Shown here in pieces: positions 34,980 to 47,429 of a DNA stretch of 64,000 nucleotides. The position numbers and the translations under genes are program-made. The stretch spans positions 6,076,001 through 6,140,000 of the forward strand of contig AP026550.1 in assembly GCA_026075535.2 (NCBI GenBank), given 5' to 3'. Origin of the DNA: Tricholoma matsutake. Its lineage: Eukaryota > Basidiomycota > Agaricomycetes > Agaricales > Tricholomataceae. The notes beneath the pieces are model-generated. The model was not told the DNA's origin and ran no database searches. It saw only the letters and a list, made by a program, of their open reading frames with translations. Every line of letters begins with the position of its first letter. The first letter of the stretch is position 1.

Positions 34980-35567
34980 GGGAGAGCTGGCTGCAAATGT
35001 TTCATTCACTTTTTTTTGCCTCCAACCTCAGACTCCGCCGGATCTCTCCCTAACTTCTGGAACTGAGACTAATGATCAACATTTTGAATCCCTCTCATCA
35101 ATTTCTTTGGTGTAGAATTTTTAATTAAGTTCCCAGAGATCTACAATTTTTGATGGCAAGTGTTGGAGTTTAAATTACCTTTAGGTACATTAGGGGCAGA
35201 TACAGTTTGCGCCGCGAGGAGTCACTAGTCACTAAGTACTTGCGGCACACTGGGTGTTGCCCAGGCTCCTAAAACCAGCCTCTCATGTCGATAGAAGTGG
35301 GCGAGATCCAAGTACAATATGATTTTAGAGATGGGAAAAAAAATCCTAATTGAGACATCTGAACACCGAACCGCAACCCACAACTATTGACAGAGAGGCT
35401 GGCAAATCAGCAAGAGGAAACCTAATTCTAGGGTCGGGAATACTCGAACTTTCATCAATATAATCTGTGGGTTTGATGTGGGTCTGCTGTATTTACTTCT
35501 CTTTGGTAGACTCAGATAAGATATCGATAACAATCTAGTCTGCCAGTGCTGCTCACCGTCTTCATAT
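34980..35567. other. Junction of two elements
   Basis: No gene. A 17-base inverted repeat links 34971-34987 (ccagacgttagggagag) with 35042-35058 (16 of 17 matching), so the end of the TIR element faces a similar end that probably opens the next DUF6589 element at about 35,049. The remainder is A/T-rich leader. Confidence 0.4.
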
Positions 35568-36169
35568 GTGTCTCAATTGGCCGAAACTATTGGAAAGCTC
35601 AATTCATATGGCTCATCTCCAGCAGAATTTATTATAACTTTATTGGATGGTGTAGTAGATCATGTAGACTATGGCATGCACCACGACGATATCCTTCAAA
35701 ATGCCGACAAGATTCTTGGGACACTAGCACATAATCTAACCACTTCTGCCAATGCCATTCACTGGGCACATGAAATTACAATGAGGACATATGCAGATCA
35801 GATTTGTGCTCTTGTCCAGGTCAAAACAGGCTTGCAGTTCAGTGCCAAACACTGCACTGTGCAGAGCTTGAAAGACTTTGACATAATCGGGGTAGCAGAA
35901 CAAATGCAGGTGAAGGTACCACACCTCTGGGAGCTTCTTGGTGTTCTTCTAGCAGCAGATTCGAGTGCAAATGCCTTTCGAGAGTCGAGAGCAAAGCAAC
36001 ATTCAGAAAAGATGATGAGCAGAAACATAGATCAAGATATTGTGATGGGTGAAGATAATAGCGAGGCAGAGCACTGGCAAGACCAAGATGATCCCATTCT
36101 GGAGCATGAACATGACAAAGATGAGGCAATGAAATGATGGGAGGCATTGATGACAATTGTTGGTAGAAA

Positions 36170-36238
36170 CATTACACTCATGCAGATACTTTAGCTCACT
36201 TAAGTTGACAGAAAAAGGTTGTCTGCATGAGTGTAATG
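36170..36238. repeat. 17-bp perfect inverted repeat (hairpin)
   Basis: Arms 36170-36186 (cattacactcatgcaga) and 36222-36238 are exact reverse complements with a 35-nt loop. It sits inside the DUF6589 pseudogene, between two of its open segments. Confidence 0.8.
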
Positions 36239-36515
36239 ATGCAAAGCTCAAATTAGTGCTGCAATGCTTTGCAAATTGCTGTGGGGTTATTCTTGGAATC
36301 CTGCAACACACCGGTGAAACTGTTCAAGAACTTCTTGCACATATGGGATTATCTATCTCGACCACAGCAACCAATGAGATGGTCAACAGTCTATCAAAGG
36401 AGTTGCACACCGAGATCCAAGCCCTTGGTCAGACTCTCCTGGCATTGTATGCATATGATAACCTTGATCTTGACCTTAAGCATGCTGTGCCAACAATCGA
36501 GAAAGATCGTTGTAA

Positions 36516-37255
36516 AGGTGGGTTCTGAGGGTAAGGAGCCTTTTCGGAGGCCTCTGCGCTGCTCCAAGCCATCTCACACCTAGCTCCGCTATCCGTGCCC
36601 AGCTCTGCTCAATCTCCTAATCATGCTGTCCATAGTCAGGTGCTAGGGTCTAGCAGATGCTGGGCTATAGGAAGTTTCAGTGTGATTAGGAGGTCTTCTT
36701 GTGTTGCTTTCTTTTGACCTCCATCTCGTTTACAAGCAACACAGGTAAGCGCTTTGCGCTCATTGTTGGTCCAGTCTCTCACTATTGCATTTGGTTGTTA
36801 TACAAGGCTTCGCCTCGAGAGTTCCATCTCGTGCTTCAACAACTATTTACATTGTGAGGGTTTCCACCATTCTTCATAGGTATATACTCAGTTAGGGCCT
36901 CACTTCACAGGATCCAGCTGGTGTTATCTTTTAGCTGTTGCTACCTCACCCAGTTGGATTCTCGTAGTGAGTAGTAACTTTAGTTGCTCCTATTGACGTT
37001 TATCCCTTATTCAGGTGCATCCAGGCCTTATTGATTAGTTCTCGGAATGTTCAATATTTTTGTGGCCCACCCATCACTTCCCTTTTCTTTTTTTTCCTTT
37101 TCTTATTTGTGTTTCTTTTTACATTTAGTAAAATGGTCTATGTAATCAAATGGTCTTTGCATATATAGTCGTACATACGTAGCATGTCCGCCTCGTTGCC
37201 TATCTATTTTGGGGTCCACTTACTGGGCAGACCTCTGTTTACACTACACTCATTG
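36516..37255. other. ~740-bp insertion in the DUF6589 gene, no ORF
   Basis: Sequence between family blocks PTIEK and MTLIHLTS has no open frame, contains a pyrimidine-rich tract near 37080-37110, and is absent from what the family would encode. It is probably a solo LTR, SINE or other short element; the edges are not sharp (short AGGT at both sides is the best target-duplication candidate). Confidence 0.4.
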
Positions 37256-37327
37256 AGCCACATGGTAGAGGTCCTATGACATTGATTCATCTTACCTCAG
37301 CCACCATGCTTCCAATGGATGACACGG

Positions 37328-38456
37328 TGATAGGTCCACTGTGCACTCTAAACTCTGGGACCATCTCCAGAGGCATTGACACATCAAAACACATGCTCCC
37401 AACCCCTACAAACCCTGCGACACCGCTCCGAAACTATTTCGATCGACTTTGAACAACTTTGAACGATATCGCAGCACTTCAAACGCCTTCGGCCACTGTA
37501 CACCAATTGCACCACCCTTTGGATACACGCAGCACACCTTGTAAGAGTTAGTGCATCGCATATTGAGCACCACCGGACACGAGGAGATACAACAACGGGA
37601 TTTTAGGATGCAATTGTGGCACTTTGACACCTTGATGATATATTAGATCAATGGGGACAGGTAACAGTGATAAATCATGTCTCTAGACATTTCCCTTCTT
37701 ATCGTCTTTCATTTATTCTATGATTTGCAAAGATTCTCTATTGTTTTATATCTTGCCTCATGTATTCCTCATGTTTTATTTCCTTTTTAGTATCACTTCT
37801 CCCAAACATATATAGCCTTGTACTAGCTACTTAGAAGAACAGAATACATTGTCCTCTCACACCAATCATCTGATTTAAGAGCTATTCTCTTGAGTCCAAG
37901 CATCTCGACTTAGTCTCAAAATTCAGTGTTTTATGCTGAATTTCCTCGAACTCCTCGTACTAGCTTCTCAAAACTATCACATATTGTCTATCCTCTCTAG
38001 ACACCTTTCTATGTCCTCATAGTCTATCCTCAGTCACCGTCAAAGGTGTCTTCATCTTCTATAAAGGCCTTCAAACTTCTTCAAACTTCATCGCACCTCT
38101 TCAAACTTCATTGCACCTCTTCAACTTCATTGCACTTCTTCAAATACTCGTCGAACATCATTAAATTTCCCTCAAACGTTATCGCAGCACTTTGTATGCC
38201 CTCGATTATTATTGAACCTCTCTCGAACATCATCACAGCGCTTTGAATACTTTCAAACCTCATCAAAGCTCATTGCACCTCTTTGAACTTCATTGCACCT
38301 CATTGCACCTCTTCGCACACCCATTAGAGTCATTTTCATACCCCTGGTTTACAGCAGTGATATTTAGTACCACCTTGCAACCTTCCTCTAACTAGCATTA
38401 TACCATTCGAGCCCTTATTGTGGGTTTAGTTTGGGTTTCCTGGTCAAGTATCATCA
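37328..38456 (+). repeat. 5' LTR
   Basis: TG..CA bounded copy, 1129 bp, matching 46187-47318. It has an expanded run of cttcaaacttcat/gcacctc units near 38070-38320. Confidence 0.85.
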
Positions 38457-38459
38457 TTT

Positions 38460-38480
38460 TGGAGCCCACCACGAGGGGTT
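38460..38480 (+). promoter_or_regulatory. Candidate tRNA primer-binding site
   Basis: Just 3' of the 5' LTR the sequence ttttggagcccaccacgagg contains TGG, as expected for pairing with the CCA end of a tRNA. The tRNA was not identified. Confidence 0.45.
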
Positions 38481-38686
38481 TCTAAATCATTTCATCGCCT
38501 AATCCATCTCAAATCTCCTGGCTTAGGCCAACACAAGCTAGAAACCTACAGATCGACACTTGTCATGCCTTTGAATCTCTCGAACAATCGGGAGATATTC
38601 TTATACCTGTTTCTAAAGCAGAATCGACTCATCGTCGACTATTCCCTTCACCAATATCATCGCCCTCAACATCATCTTCTACTTCT

Positions 38687-40917
38687 TTGTCTTTGTCATC
38701 TACATCTTCATTCATCCTTCCAACAACTTCGACTCCTCTACCATCATTCACACAAGTTTTAACTCCTACTCCTAGAAACATCGCATTCATGACTACGCAA
38801 GCAACAATGCCAGCTCGTGGTCATTCCATGGCTCCAAAATTTGACCCTACCCAGCCACGAGAACTTTGCAGATACTTTAATGAACTCGAATTGCTTTTCT
38901 TGGCATGCAATGTCATGAACTTGGAGGATATGAAGAAGCACGCTTGTCGCTACCTCGATATCGACACTTCCAAACTCTGGGAATCGATTCCAGAATATGA
39001 CGCCGGCATTTCATTCCAGAACTTTCGCATTGTGATTCACCAACTGTACCCCGGTTCTGAAGACAATTGGAAATGGTTGATTTTGGACATGGACAAACTC
39101 GTTGGTGAACAACTTCACATAGGTATTTACAATGCGAGCGATTTGGGATTATACTATTGGTCATTCTATAACATTACAAAGTTTCTATCTACTAAAGGCA
39201 GGATTTCCGATGCAGAACAAAGCAGAGCCTTCGTCAGGGGTTTCCAACCAGGCTTATGGGCTAGAATTGCTCGACAACTCAAACTAAAATTCCCCAATCA
39301 CTACCCCGATGACCCCTACCCACTTGACAATATTTATGCAGTGGCAAAATTCATTTTAGCGGGATCTATTGGCTCAGATTTGACATCGCTACTTAGTTTG
39401 CATTCTTCAGCACCTTCAGCAATCCCAACAACATCGACATCTTCGCCCCAAATTAAATCAGAAGACCTTATGGCAATCCTCGAGAAATTCGCAGCCACTC
39501 TTGTAACAGCTTTAGCAGGTTCGAAGACCACGAACACTACTCGACCTAACAGCGGATTTCATTCGGAACAGCTTGAAACATTAGTTTGCATCTTTTGTGG
39601 GCTTACAGGACATTTTATTAGTGACTGCTTGGTTTGCCAGTCTTATATCAATGAAGGAAAGTGTAAGAAGAACACGGAAGGCAAAATTGTTCTCCCAAAT
39701 GGTCAATTCACTCCATGAAGCATCCCCAGTCATTTTATCAAGGACAGGATTGATGAATGGACTCGACGAAACCCTCCATCTAACCTTACCCCTTCGCTAA
39801 TGTATAATATTGCACCTTCAACAGTTTCTTCGATGCCATCCAAGGGTGTTTACCAAATTAACGACTTATCCACAACGGCCGAAGATTGTATTGCACAACT
39901 TGAACAAGAGATATATGCTTTGCGAAGTGGTAGACCTTTTACGTGAACTGATTCGAATGTGCCAGCGGCTCCTACCTCATGGCCCTCAATCCCTGCGACA
40001 GTTGAACAATTTGTCCTGCAACCACCAGCACCATCGATATCGTCCACAGTGACCAACCCACCTACTTCGAATATGGCACCATCTTTGACCTCCGAGCAAT
40101 CATCGCAACCGGTAATACATCCCTACAATGGCGCTAAAGAAAACTCATACCTACCTCCTCATGAACGTAACTTCACATCGATAGGCAAAGCAAAAGATGG
40201 CCCATCATACCATACCCAAGCTCCCATTCAAAAGGACAAAATCACCAAAGACATCTTCACTCGATCAATGAAAACACCGATTATCACTCTAACCCCCAAA
40301 GAATTACTTTCGCTATCGCCCGAAGTTCATGTGAAATGGAAAGAACAGGTCACTGCGCATCATACCCAACAACCCAAAGGAAATAACGCTATGAATCTCC
40401 TTCACAATGACATATTCATAATTGACAACCCTTACAAAACCTATATTAGCAGTCTTCACCCTGGAGAAATACCCGAACCTTTTATCGCAGCGAAGGAATG
40501 GCATTCTATTAGATCGGTTATTATGAACATCAACAGAAGAAATCCAGTCGAAAGCGTAGTCGACCCGGGTTCATCAATCATCGTGATGTCGGAAGAAGTC
40601 TGTCACGAACTCGGTCTTGCATACAATCCTTCGATACACATCCCTCTGCAATCGGCTAATGGTGGTATTGACCAGAGTCTAGGTTTGGCACAAAACATAC
40701 CTTGCAAAGTTGGTAGCATCACTCTCTATATGCAGATACACATCATCCGTGATCCAGCATATGATATTCTGCTTGGATGACCATTCGACGTTCTCACAGA
40801 GAGTACGGTCAAGAATTATTGAAACGAAGCACAGACAATAACTATATTCGATCTGAACTCAACACAATCCTGCACTATTCTGACTATTCCCCGATCTAAT
40901 CGACGAAGAAGAGTAGT
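38687..40917 (+). pseudogene. gag-protease of the 10-kb Gypsy element
   Basis: One frame runs from 38687 to beyond 40780 with TGA stops at 39716, 39944 and 40778. The gag part includes a capsid-like helical region (LCRYFNELELLFLACNVM ... FVRGFQPGLWARIARQL) and a CCHC knuckle CIFCGLTGHFISDC. The protease has a VVDPGSSIIVMSEEV active-site block (D-P-G-S) and ends ILLGxPFDVLTE. A frameshift occurs before 40918. Capsid assembly and polyprotein cleavage are the expected roles of the intact protein. Confidence 0.8.
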
Positions 40918-42840
40918 TTGCGAGGATTTTCACAACTAGAGGATAAAATCTCGGAGAATAACCAGTGTGCCCTCATTATTTCTTTTGACCATTCTAATTC
41001 CTCTATAACTATCGAGTACACTGTGATTATTCCCGATATTGACTCCTCGAACTCTTTGAACCCTATTTCCTTTTCTTTGATCCTTGCAAATTTATATTTA
41101 ATGGCTAGTCACCAGTATGCAACGTCTTTATCGGGCCCAACTGCCACCTCTATGCATGACTTCGCTATCATGTCCCCTCCCCATGTCTCATCAACCAACT
41201 CTATATACCCAACCTTTGCAGCATCAAAGAAGAAATACAAACCAGTTGCACAGAAAGTTCGGCCAGTTATTACTGAACTACCTGATCAATTTTGCATCAT
41301 TCAAACAATCACTGGTGACCCCCTCGAGCAAATGCCAAAACTCAATCCTCAACCCCCATCATTTGTCCCTTCTACCCGATATACACTCGAACGCAAAGCT
41401 ATTATTGACAAAAACCATTCTGGCAATTTTCTATGGCCAGAAGAACAAAAGCTTATGCACGATTTTATTCGAAATCATGAAACGGGTTTTGCATGGACCG
41501 AACAAGAATGAGGAAGCTTCTGACTTCTTTCCTCCTATAGAATTCCCTGTTATTCCTCACACTCCATGGGTTGAACATAATATCCCTATACCCCCTGGTC
41601 TGTATGAACAGATCTGCAGGATGCTAAAAAAGAAGATAGAAGCAGGAGTATACGAGTCGTCAAACTCGTCGTATCGGTTGCGATGGTTTTGCATTGTGAA
41701 GAAAGATGTGAAATCACTTCGAATTGTTCACAGTCTTGAGCCTCTTAATCAAGTAATGATACAGCACTCTGGCATCGTCCTGATCCCAGAGCATCTAGCC
41801 GAACAATTTGGTGGGTGCGCTTGCAGTGGAATGTTGGACTTATATGTTGCATTCGATGAAAGGAAAGTTGCAGAATCATCTCGAGATCTAACGACATTTC
41901 AGATGCCTTTCGGAGCGCTTCGAATCATCACTCTACCGATGGGTTGGACGAACTCGGTCTCAATCTTACATGATGATGTAACATTTATCCTACAACCCGA
42001 AATCCCTCATATCACCATCCCTTACATCGATGACACACCAGTTAAGGGTCCAAAATCAGAGTATCGAACTATCGGAGGATCTTACGAGACGATCGTTGAT
42101 AATCCAGGCATTTGACGCTTCATTTGGGAGCATTTCGGGAATCTAAATCGTATAGTCCAATGCATGAAGTATTGCAGAGGAACCTTTTCAGGTCCGAAAC
42201 TTTACCTTTGCATTTCCAAAATAATTGTTCTAGGTCATCGATGCAATATCGAAGGTCATATGGCCGATCCCACTCGCATCGCAGCAGTTAGCAAGTGGGG
42301 GCCTTGTCGAAGTCTTACCAAAGTCAAGGCATTTCTAGGAACCATTGGAGTTTGTCGTATCCTTATTTGGAACTTCACTCAATGTGCTACAGCTCTAATA
42401 CACCTTATGCGAAAAGACGTCCCTTTCGATTTCGGACCGAAACAAATTGCAGCACAGGAAGACCTGAAGCAAGCGTTGATCAATTCCGCAGCAATTCGTG
42501 CTATCGACTATTCATCCGACGCCCCAGTTATCCTATCCGTCAATACTTTGTACATCGCAATTGGCTTCTTTCTCATGCAATGCGATCCCAACAACCTTTG
42601 AAAGCGATATTACAGTCGATTCAGATCGATCACGCTTAATGACCACAAATCCTGGTTTTTGCAAGCAAAACTCGAACTCTACGGTCTATATCGCAGTCTT
42701 GGAGCACTTCGATTGTACCTAATAGGGGTCTGGAACCTCATCGTCGAAGTCGATGCAAGGTATATCAAAGGCATGCTCTCAAACCCTGATATTGCACCAA
42801 GCGCTAGCATAAATTGATGGATCGTCTCGATCCTTACTTT
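40918..42840 (+). pseudogene. Reverse transcriptase-RNase H of the 10-kb Gypsy element
   Basis: Pieces 40918-41511, 41499-42115 and 42116-42840 read through the RT domain: FPPIEFPVIPHTPW, a fingers region, FQMPFGALRIITLPMGWTNS and the YIDDTP catalytic box (two Asp). The connection is VKAFLGTIGVCR, and the RNase H-like segment LELYGLYRSLGALRLYLIGV includes a VDARYIKGML block. A frame change occurs near 41,505, and stops at 42113 and near 42600 break it. Confidence 0.75.
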
Positions 42841-43252
42841 TCATTTCATGTTGGTTCATGTTGCAGGTACACATCATGGTCCAGACAGACTTTCAAGACG
42901 TCCTCCACAAGATGAAGATGATCAGTTTGATAATGAAAATGATTTTGGAGACTGGATCGACCGTCTTCACAGTTTTGTACACCAAATCAATCCCATTACA
43001 ACTTGACCTTTCACTTCCTATCGAGTTTCGACACTCTCCCTCTCTTCAGATCTCAGTAAGGGGGAGGATCAGACCTACGATGATGTCCCACGAACAAACA
43101 ATGTGAAAAAGGAAGACGAAAGATTAATTTGTGTTCAAAAATGGTTAGAGGATTTGGTACGACCTCCAGATTTATCAGATTCCGAATATGCTACCTTTGT
43201 TTGATATTGCACCAAATTCTTCTTAGATTGGGGCAAACTTTGGAGGAAAGAC

Positions 43253-44482
43253 TTGCATGGAGCTCACAAAATCGTTCCAATTTCCGAACATCGTCTCGAA
43301 GTCATTCATGCAGCTCACGACGATATCGGACACAAAATGGTCTTTGCAATGAAAGCTGTTATTTCCCTACGATTTTGGTGGCCTAACATGAAAGCAGACA
43401 TCGCATGGTATATTTGCACTTGCCACCTATGCCAGGTACGACAAACTCAAAATCTCCTTATTCCACCTACCATCGCCACACCCGCACCTTTATTCGGCAA
43501 AGTCTACATCGATACCATGCAAATGCCTCCCTCAAGCAGATTCAAGTATATTGTACAAGGCTGATGTTCACTAACGACTTATCCCAAGTGGTGAAACCTT
43601 CGATGAGAAAATGCGACAACCCTCGGGGACTGGATCTTCAAAGATATCATTTGTAGATGGGGTTCGCTATATGAAATCATGAGCAATAACGGATCAGCAT
43701 TCATCACAGCATTGGAGTACCTTTTGAAACGATATCATATTAACCACATTCAAATTAGTGGCTACAACTCTTGTGCAAATGGAATCGTCGAACGAGCTCA
43801 TTTCGATATTCGACAACCGTTATTCAAAGCAGTTGATGGAGATCAGAGCAAATGGTCAGCTGGAGCACACTCAGTGTTCTGGGCAGAACAAGTTACAGTT
43901 CGTAGACACATGGGTTGCTCTCCTTACTTTGCAATTACAGGATCACACCCCCTAATCCCACTCAACATTTCTGAAGCAACATACTTGCAACCCCCACCCG
44001 ATTCTATCTTATTGACAACCGATCTCATCACTCAAAGAGCAATCGCCCTACAGAAATGCTCAGCCGACCTCGAAATTCTCTATTCAAAAGTCTATACTGC
44101 TCGACTCAAAGCCGTGAAATGTTTCGAAGTCGTTCACAAATGAACGATGCACGACTACAACTTTGAAAAAGGCGACCTAGTCCTACTTTGCAACATGCAA
44201 ATTGAGAAATCCCTCAATCGCAAGATGCGACCTCAATATTTAGGCCCGCTGATTGTCATCGATCGAAACTATGGAGGAGCTTACATCATCTGTGAACTCG
44301 ATGGATCAGTATTTCATCGACCAGTCGCAGCCTTCCAACTCCTTCCCTATTTTGCACGAAAAGCAATTCCCCTACCACCGAACTTCCTTGATATTGGCTC
44401 CGAAAGACTCAAAAAACTTCGAAACACATCAAACATTGACAAAGATATTCCCGAAGACCTTCCAGACTTCAAAGACAAATAA
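43253..44482 (+). pseudogene. Integrase of the 10-kb Gypsy element
   Basis: The zinc-binding part is HAAHDDIGHKM ... CTCHLCQ (HHCC type). The core has VYIDTMQM (first Asp), IMSNNGSAF (second position Asp replaced by Asn), and NGIVERAHFDIR (Glu). A C-terminal beta-rich region FEKGDLVLLCN ... YLGPLIVIDRNYGGAY follows. Stops lie at 43562, in the next 60 bases, and at 44141. Loss of the second Asp would itself inactivate strand transfer. Confidence 0.75.
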
Positions 44483-44736
44483 TTATCCCCTTTCTTTGTT
44501 TGCGATCGCTTTCCTATGACCTTGATTTCTTTTAGTGTACAATACAAGTCACGATATCGCACTATAGTGTGGTCGCACAAACTCCAAAAGGGTTTTTCGG
44601 CCATGATGATTTACTGAGCCTTTCCCTTATTCTTTTTTTTTCTTTTCTTCTTTCTTTTCCTTCTTACTTTTCTTATTGTTCCTTTCGAGACTCACAAAAA
44701 ATCTAAGTTATAAAACAGAAAGAATGACACAATCTA

Positions 44737-46037
44737 CTACTCTTCCAACATCTCTTCCACCACTTCTATTTGCCTGCACAAAACTTCCATCTCGACCTTC
44801 AACTCTGCCAACCTCGTCGCCAGATATTGATGATGAGTCACGATCTCCTCATCGACATCCTCACCCTCTTTGAAACTATGCGATGCTTTTGCTTTTGCCT
44901 TTGCCTTTGCCTTCGATGACCTCTTTTTCTCCTTCGATGGTTTTGAAGGGCCTGTGACTGGTTTGATGTTGGCAATGGGACCCATGATGTGAATTTGAGG
45001 TACTTTCGATCTGAACATAGGTTAGCATACACTATGAGATTATATCGAATGAATTTCGTACCTGGTTTTGGGCATGAATCTGGTTTTGCAACCCCGAATC
45101 ATCTCGCTTCACCTTTGCGAAGTCCCCACCTCGAGACCCCTTCCCAGTAGCAACCCTGCGCTGCCTGAGTGCACTTCGTGCACTTCAGGGCTCCCTCCTT
45201 TACAATGCACAATGGCTGGGATATCATTCTAGCACATCGATTGCACTACAACATTGATTAGCACTCCGAAAACCCTTCGAAAACAAAGCAAAAACTCACC
45301 GGGCCTTCGAAGTCAAGAAGTCTGCCCTCAGCAAACCTCCTCCACTTGCTCTCTACCCCATCCTCGACGATCTCGTCCTCATCATCCTTGCCTCCCTCGA
45401 TCTCCACTACCTTACGCTTCCCAATCCTGATTATTGGCAATCCTCCCAAATCTTCTTCCTCGTCCTCCTCTCCAGCCTCTAGCCTCTCGATTGCTTGCAC
45501 CTCCACTGCGAGCTCTGCATTTTGTCATTGCAGTTCTTCCTTTGACAAAGTTTTAGCATGAAACTCAGCAAGGGCTGCATTTCGAGCGTCTACTAACACC
45601 CCCCTCTGAGCCTCGATCTTCACCTTCTTCACATCTTCCTCTGCCCTGCGAGCCTCCTCCTCCTCCTCCCAAACCCATCTCGCTTCCTCTTCCCTTTGCT
45701 CTCACTCTACCTGCTCACTCAGATCTGCAAATAAAAAGTCTCCCCCCCACAAAAGCCATTCACATCAAGCCATCAGTTTGAAAACCTCGAAAACCTCATC
45801 GACGACCTGTTGCACGGTCGAGTCGCATTCCTCACCCAAATCGTCCACCAATTCGTCATATTCCGCCTGAACATATTGTGTTAGAATCCGAATATCGAAT
45901 GGGAATCGGAAACTTACCATCTTCTCACAAAAACCTTTCCCCCACACTTCAAAGTCGAGGTCTTCAGCGACATCGCAATCGGGCATCAATTTGGCATATT
46001 TGAGGATTTTGGTGTTGAGTTCGGCGAGAAGAGACAT
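44737..46037 (-). pseudogene. Antisense accessory gene inside the retrotransposon (coiled-coil, Cys-rich)
   Basis: A minus-strand gene with introns lies between integrase and the 3' LTR. Exon 1 (46037-45918) starts MSLLAELNTKILKYAKLMPD. Exon 2 (45866-45300) encodes an acidic and helical protein (VVDEVFEVFKLMA, AELAVEVQAIERLEAGEEDE, GGLPIIRIGKRKVVEIEGG). Exon 3 (from 45245) has a cysteine array CNRC..C..KCTKCTQAAQGCYW resembling fungal zinc-binding clusters. The last exon (from 45010) is Lys/Ala-rich with a C-terminal coiled coil (LAELKVEMEVLCRQIEVVEE). Donors and acceptors are on the minus strand, so these are introns of the antisense transcript. TGA stops at 45767, 45704 and one near 45510 interrupt exon 2, and exon 3 probably has a 1-nt deletion. 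Function unknown; DNA or nucleic-acid binding is a guess from the Cys array. Confidence 0.6.
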
Positions 46038-46175
46038 GATGAAAAATAGTGTCAAAGGTTTGGAGAGGTGACGAAGAAGAACAAGAGGTTTTTTGAGTTT
46101 TGTTTACAATTTCAACACGATCATGCATTTCACACGTGACTCCAATCGGCTGACTGGGACAGTCAGGATTTCAGT

Positions 46176-46186
46176 AAGGGGGAGGA
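46176..46186 (+). promoter_or_regulatory. Polypurine tract
   Basis: aagggggagga directly abuts the TG of the 3' LTR, as expected for the plus-strand primer of a Gypsy element. Confidence 0.75.
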
Positions 46187-47318
46187 TGATAGGTCCACTG
46201 TGTGCTCTAAACTCTGGGACCATCTCCAGAGGCATTGACACATCAAAATGCATGCTCCCAACCCCTACGAACCCCACGACACCGCTCTGAAACTATTTCA
46301 ATCAACTTTGAACAACTTTGAATGATCTCGAATGATCTTGAATGACTTCGAACGATCTCAAATGATCTCGAACAACTTTGAACAATCTCAAACAACTTTG
46401 AACAATCTCAAATGACTTCAAACAATCTCGAATGACTTCAAACAATCTCAAATGACTTCAAACAATCTCGAACGACTTCGAACGATATCGCAGCACTTCA
46501 AATGCCTTTGGCTGCCATACACCAATTGCACCACCCTTTGGATACATGCAGCACACCTTGTAAGAGTTAGTGCATCACATATTGAGCACCACCGGACATG
46601 AGGAGATACAACAATGGGATTTTAGGATGCGATTGTGGTGCTTTGACACCTTGATGATATATTAGATCAATGGGGACAGGTACCGGTGATAAATCATGTC
46701 TCTAGACATTTCCCTTCTTATCATCTTTCATTTATTCTATGATTTGCAAAGATTCTCTATTGTTTTATATCTTGCCTCATGTATTCCTCATGTTTTATTT
46801 CCTTTTTAGTATCACTTCTCCCAAACATATATAGCCTTGTACTAGCTACTTAGAAGAACAGAATACATCGTCCTCTCACACCAATTGTCTGATTTAAGAG
46901 CTATTCTCTTGAGTCCAAGCGTCTCAACTTAGTCTCAAAATTCAGTGTTTTATGCTGAATTTCCTCGAACTCCTCGTACTAGCTTCTTGAAACTATCGCA
47001 TATTGTCTATCCTCTCTAGACACCTTTCTATGTCCTCATAGTCTATCCTCAGTCACTGTCAAAGGCATCTTCATCTTCTATAAAGGCCTTCGAACTTCTT
47101 CGAACTTCATCACACCTCACCTCATCGAACCTCATTGCACCTCTTCAAACTTCATCACACCTCATCGCACCTCTTCGCACACCCTTTAGAGTCATTTTCA
47201 TACCCCTGGTTTACAGCGGTGATATTTAGTACCACCTTGCAACCTTCCTCTAACTAGCGTTATACCATTCGAGCCCTTATTGTGGGTTTAGTTTGGGTTT
47301 CCTAGTTGAGTATCATCA
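46187..47318 (+). repeat. 3' LTR
   Basis: 1132 bp, TG..CA,matching 37328-38456 apart from point changes and two arrays whose copy numbers differ. Confidence 0.85.
46310..46500 (+). repeat. Degenerate 10-bp tandem array in 3' LTR
   Basis: About 18 units of a gaacgatctc/gaatgacttc type decamer. The matching place in the 5' LTR (about 37445-37475) holds only two or three units. Confidence 0.75.
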
Positions 47319-47429
47319 ATGGTCATGCTTGAGAACTTGAACTCTTCCAAGGCACTGTGGAAACAATCACGTTTAAATATCAAAGCTTGTTGTGGTGATC
47401 TAGCACATCAGGAAAACTACATGCACTTT

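Larger units (their letters stand above)
37328..47318 (+). mobile_element. Full-length Ty3/Gypsy LTR retrotransposon (10 kb), nested in DUF6589 gene
   Basis: Two direct repeats of about 1.13 kb, both TGATAGG..ATCATCA, flank gag, protease, reverse transcriptase, RNase H and integrase in Gypsy order. An antisense gene lies between integrase and the 3' LTR. A polypurine tract aagggggagga ends exactly at the 3' LTR. Flanks read ACGG on the left and ATGG on the right, a possible 4-bp target duplication with one change. The coding part has many TGA stops and at least two frameshifts, so it is inactive. Confidence 0.88.

Noticed and set aside
38040..38330. Cttcaaacttcat repeats as a satellite or regulatory array on its own
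   Set aside because: They belong to the LTR and recur, contracted, at the same place in the 3' LTR.
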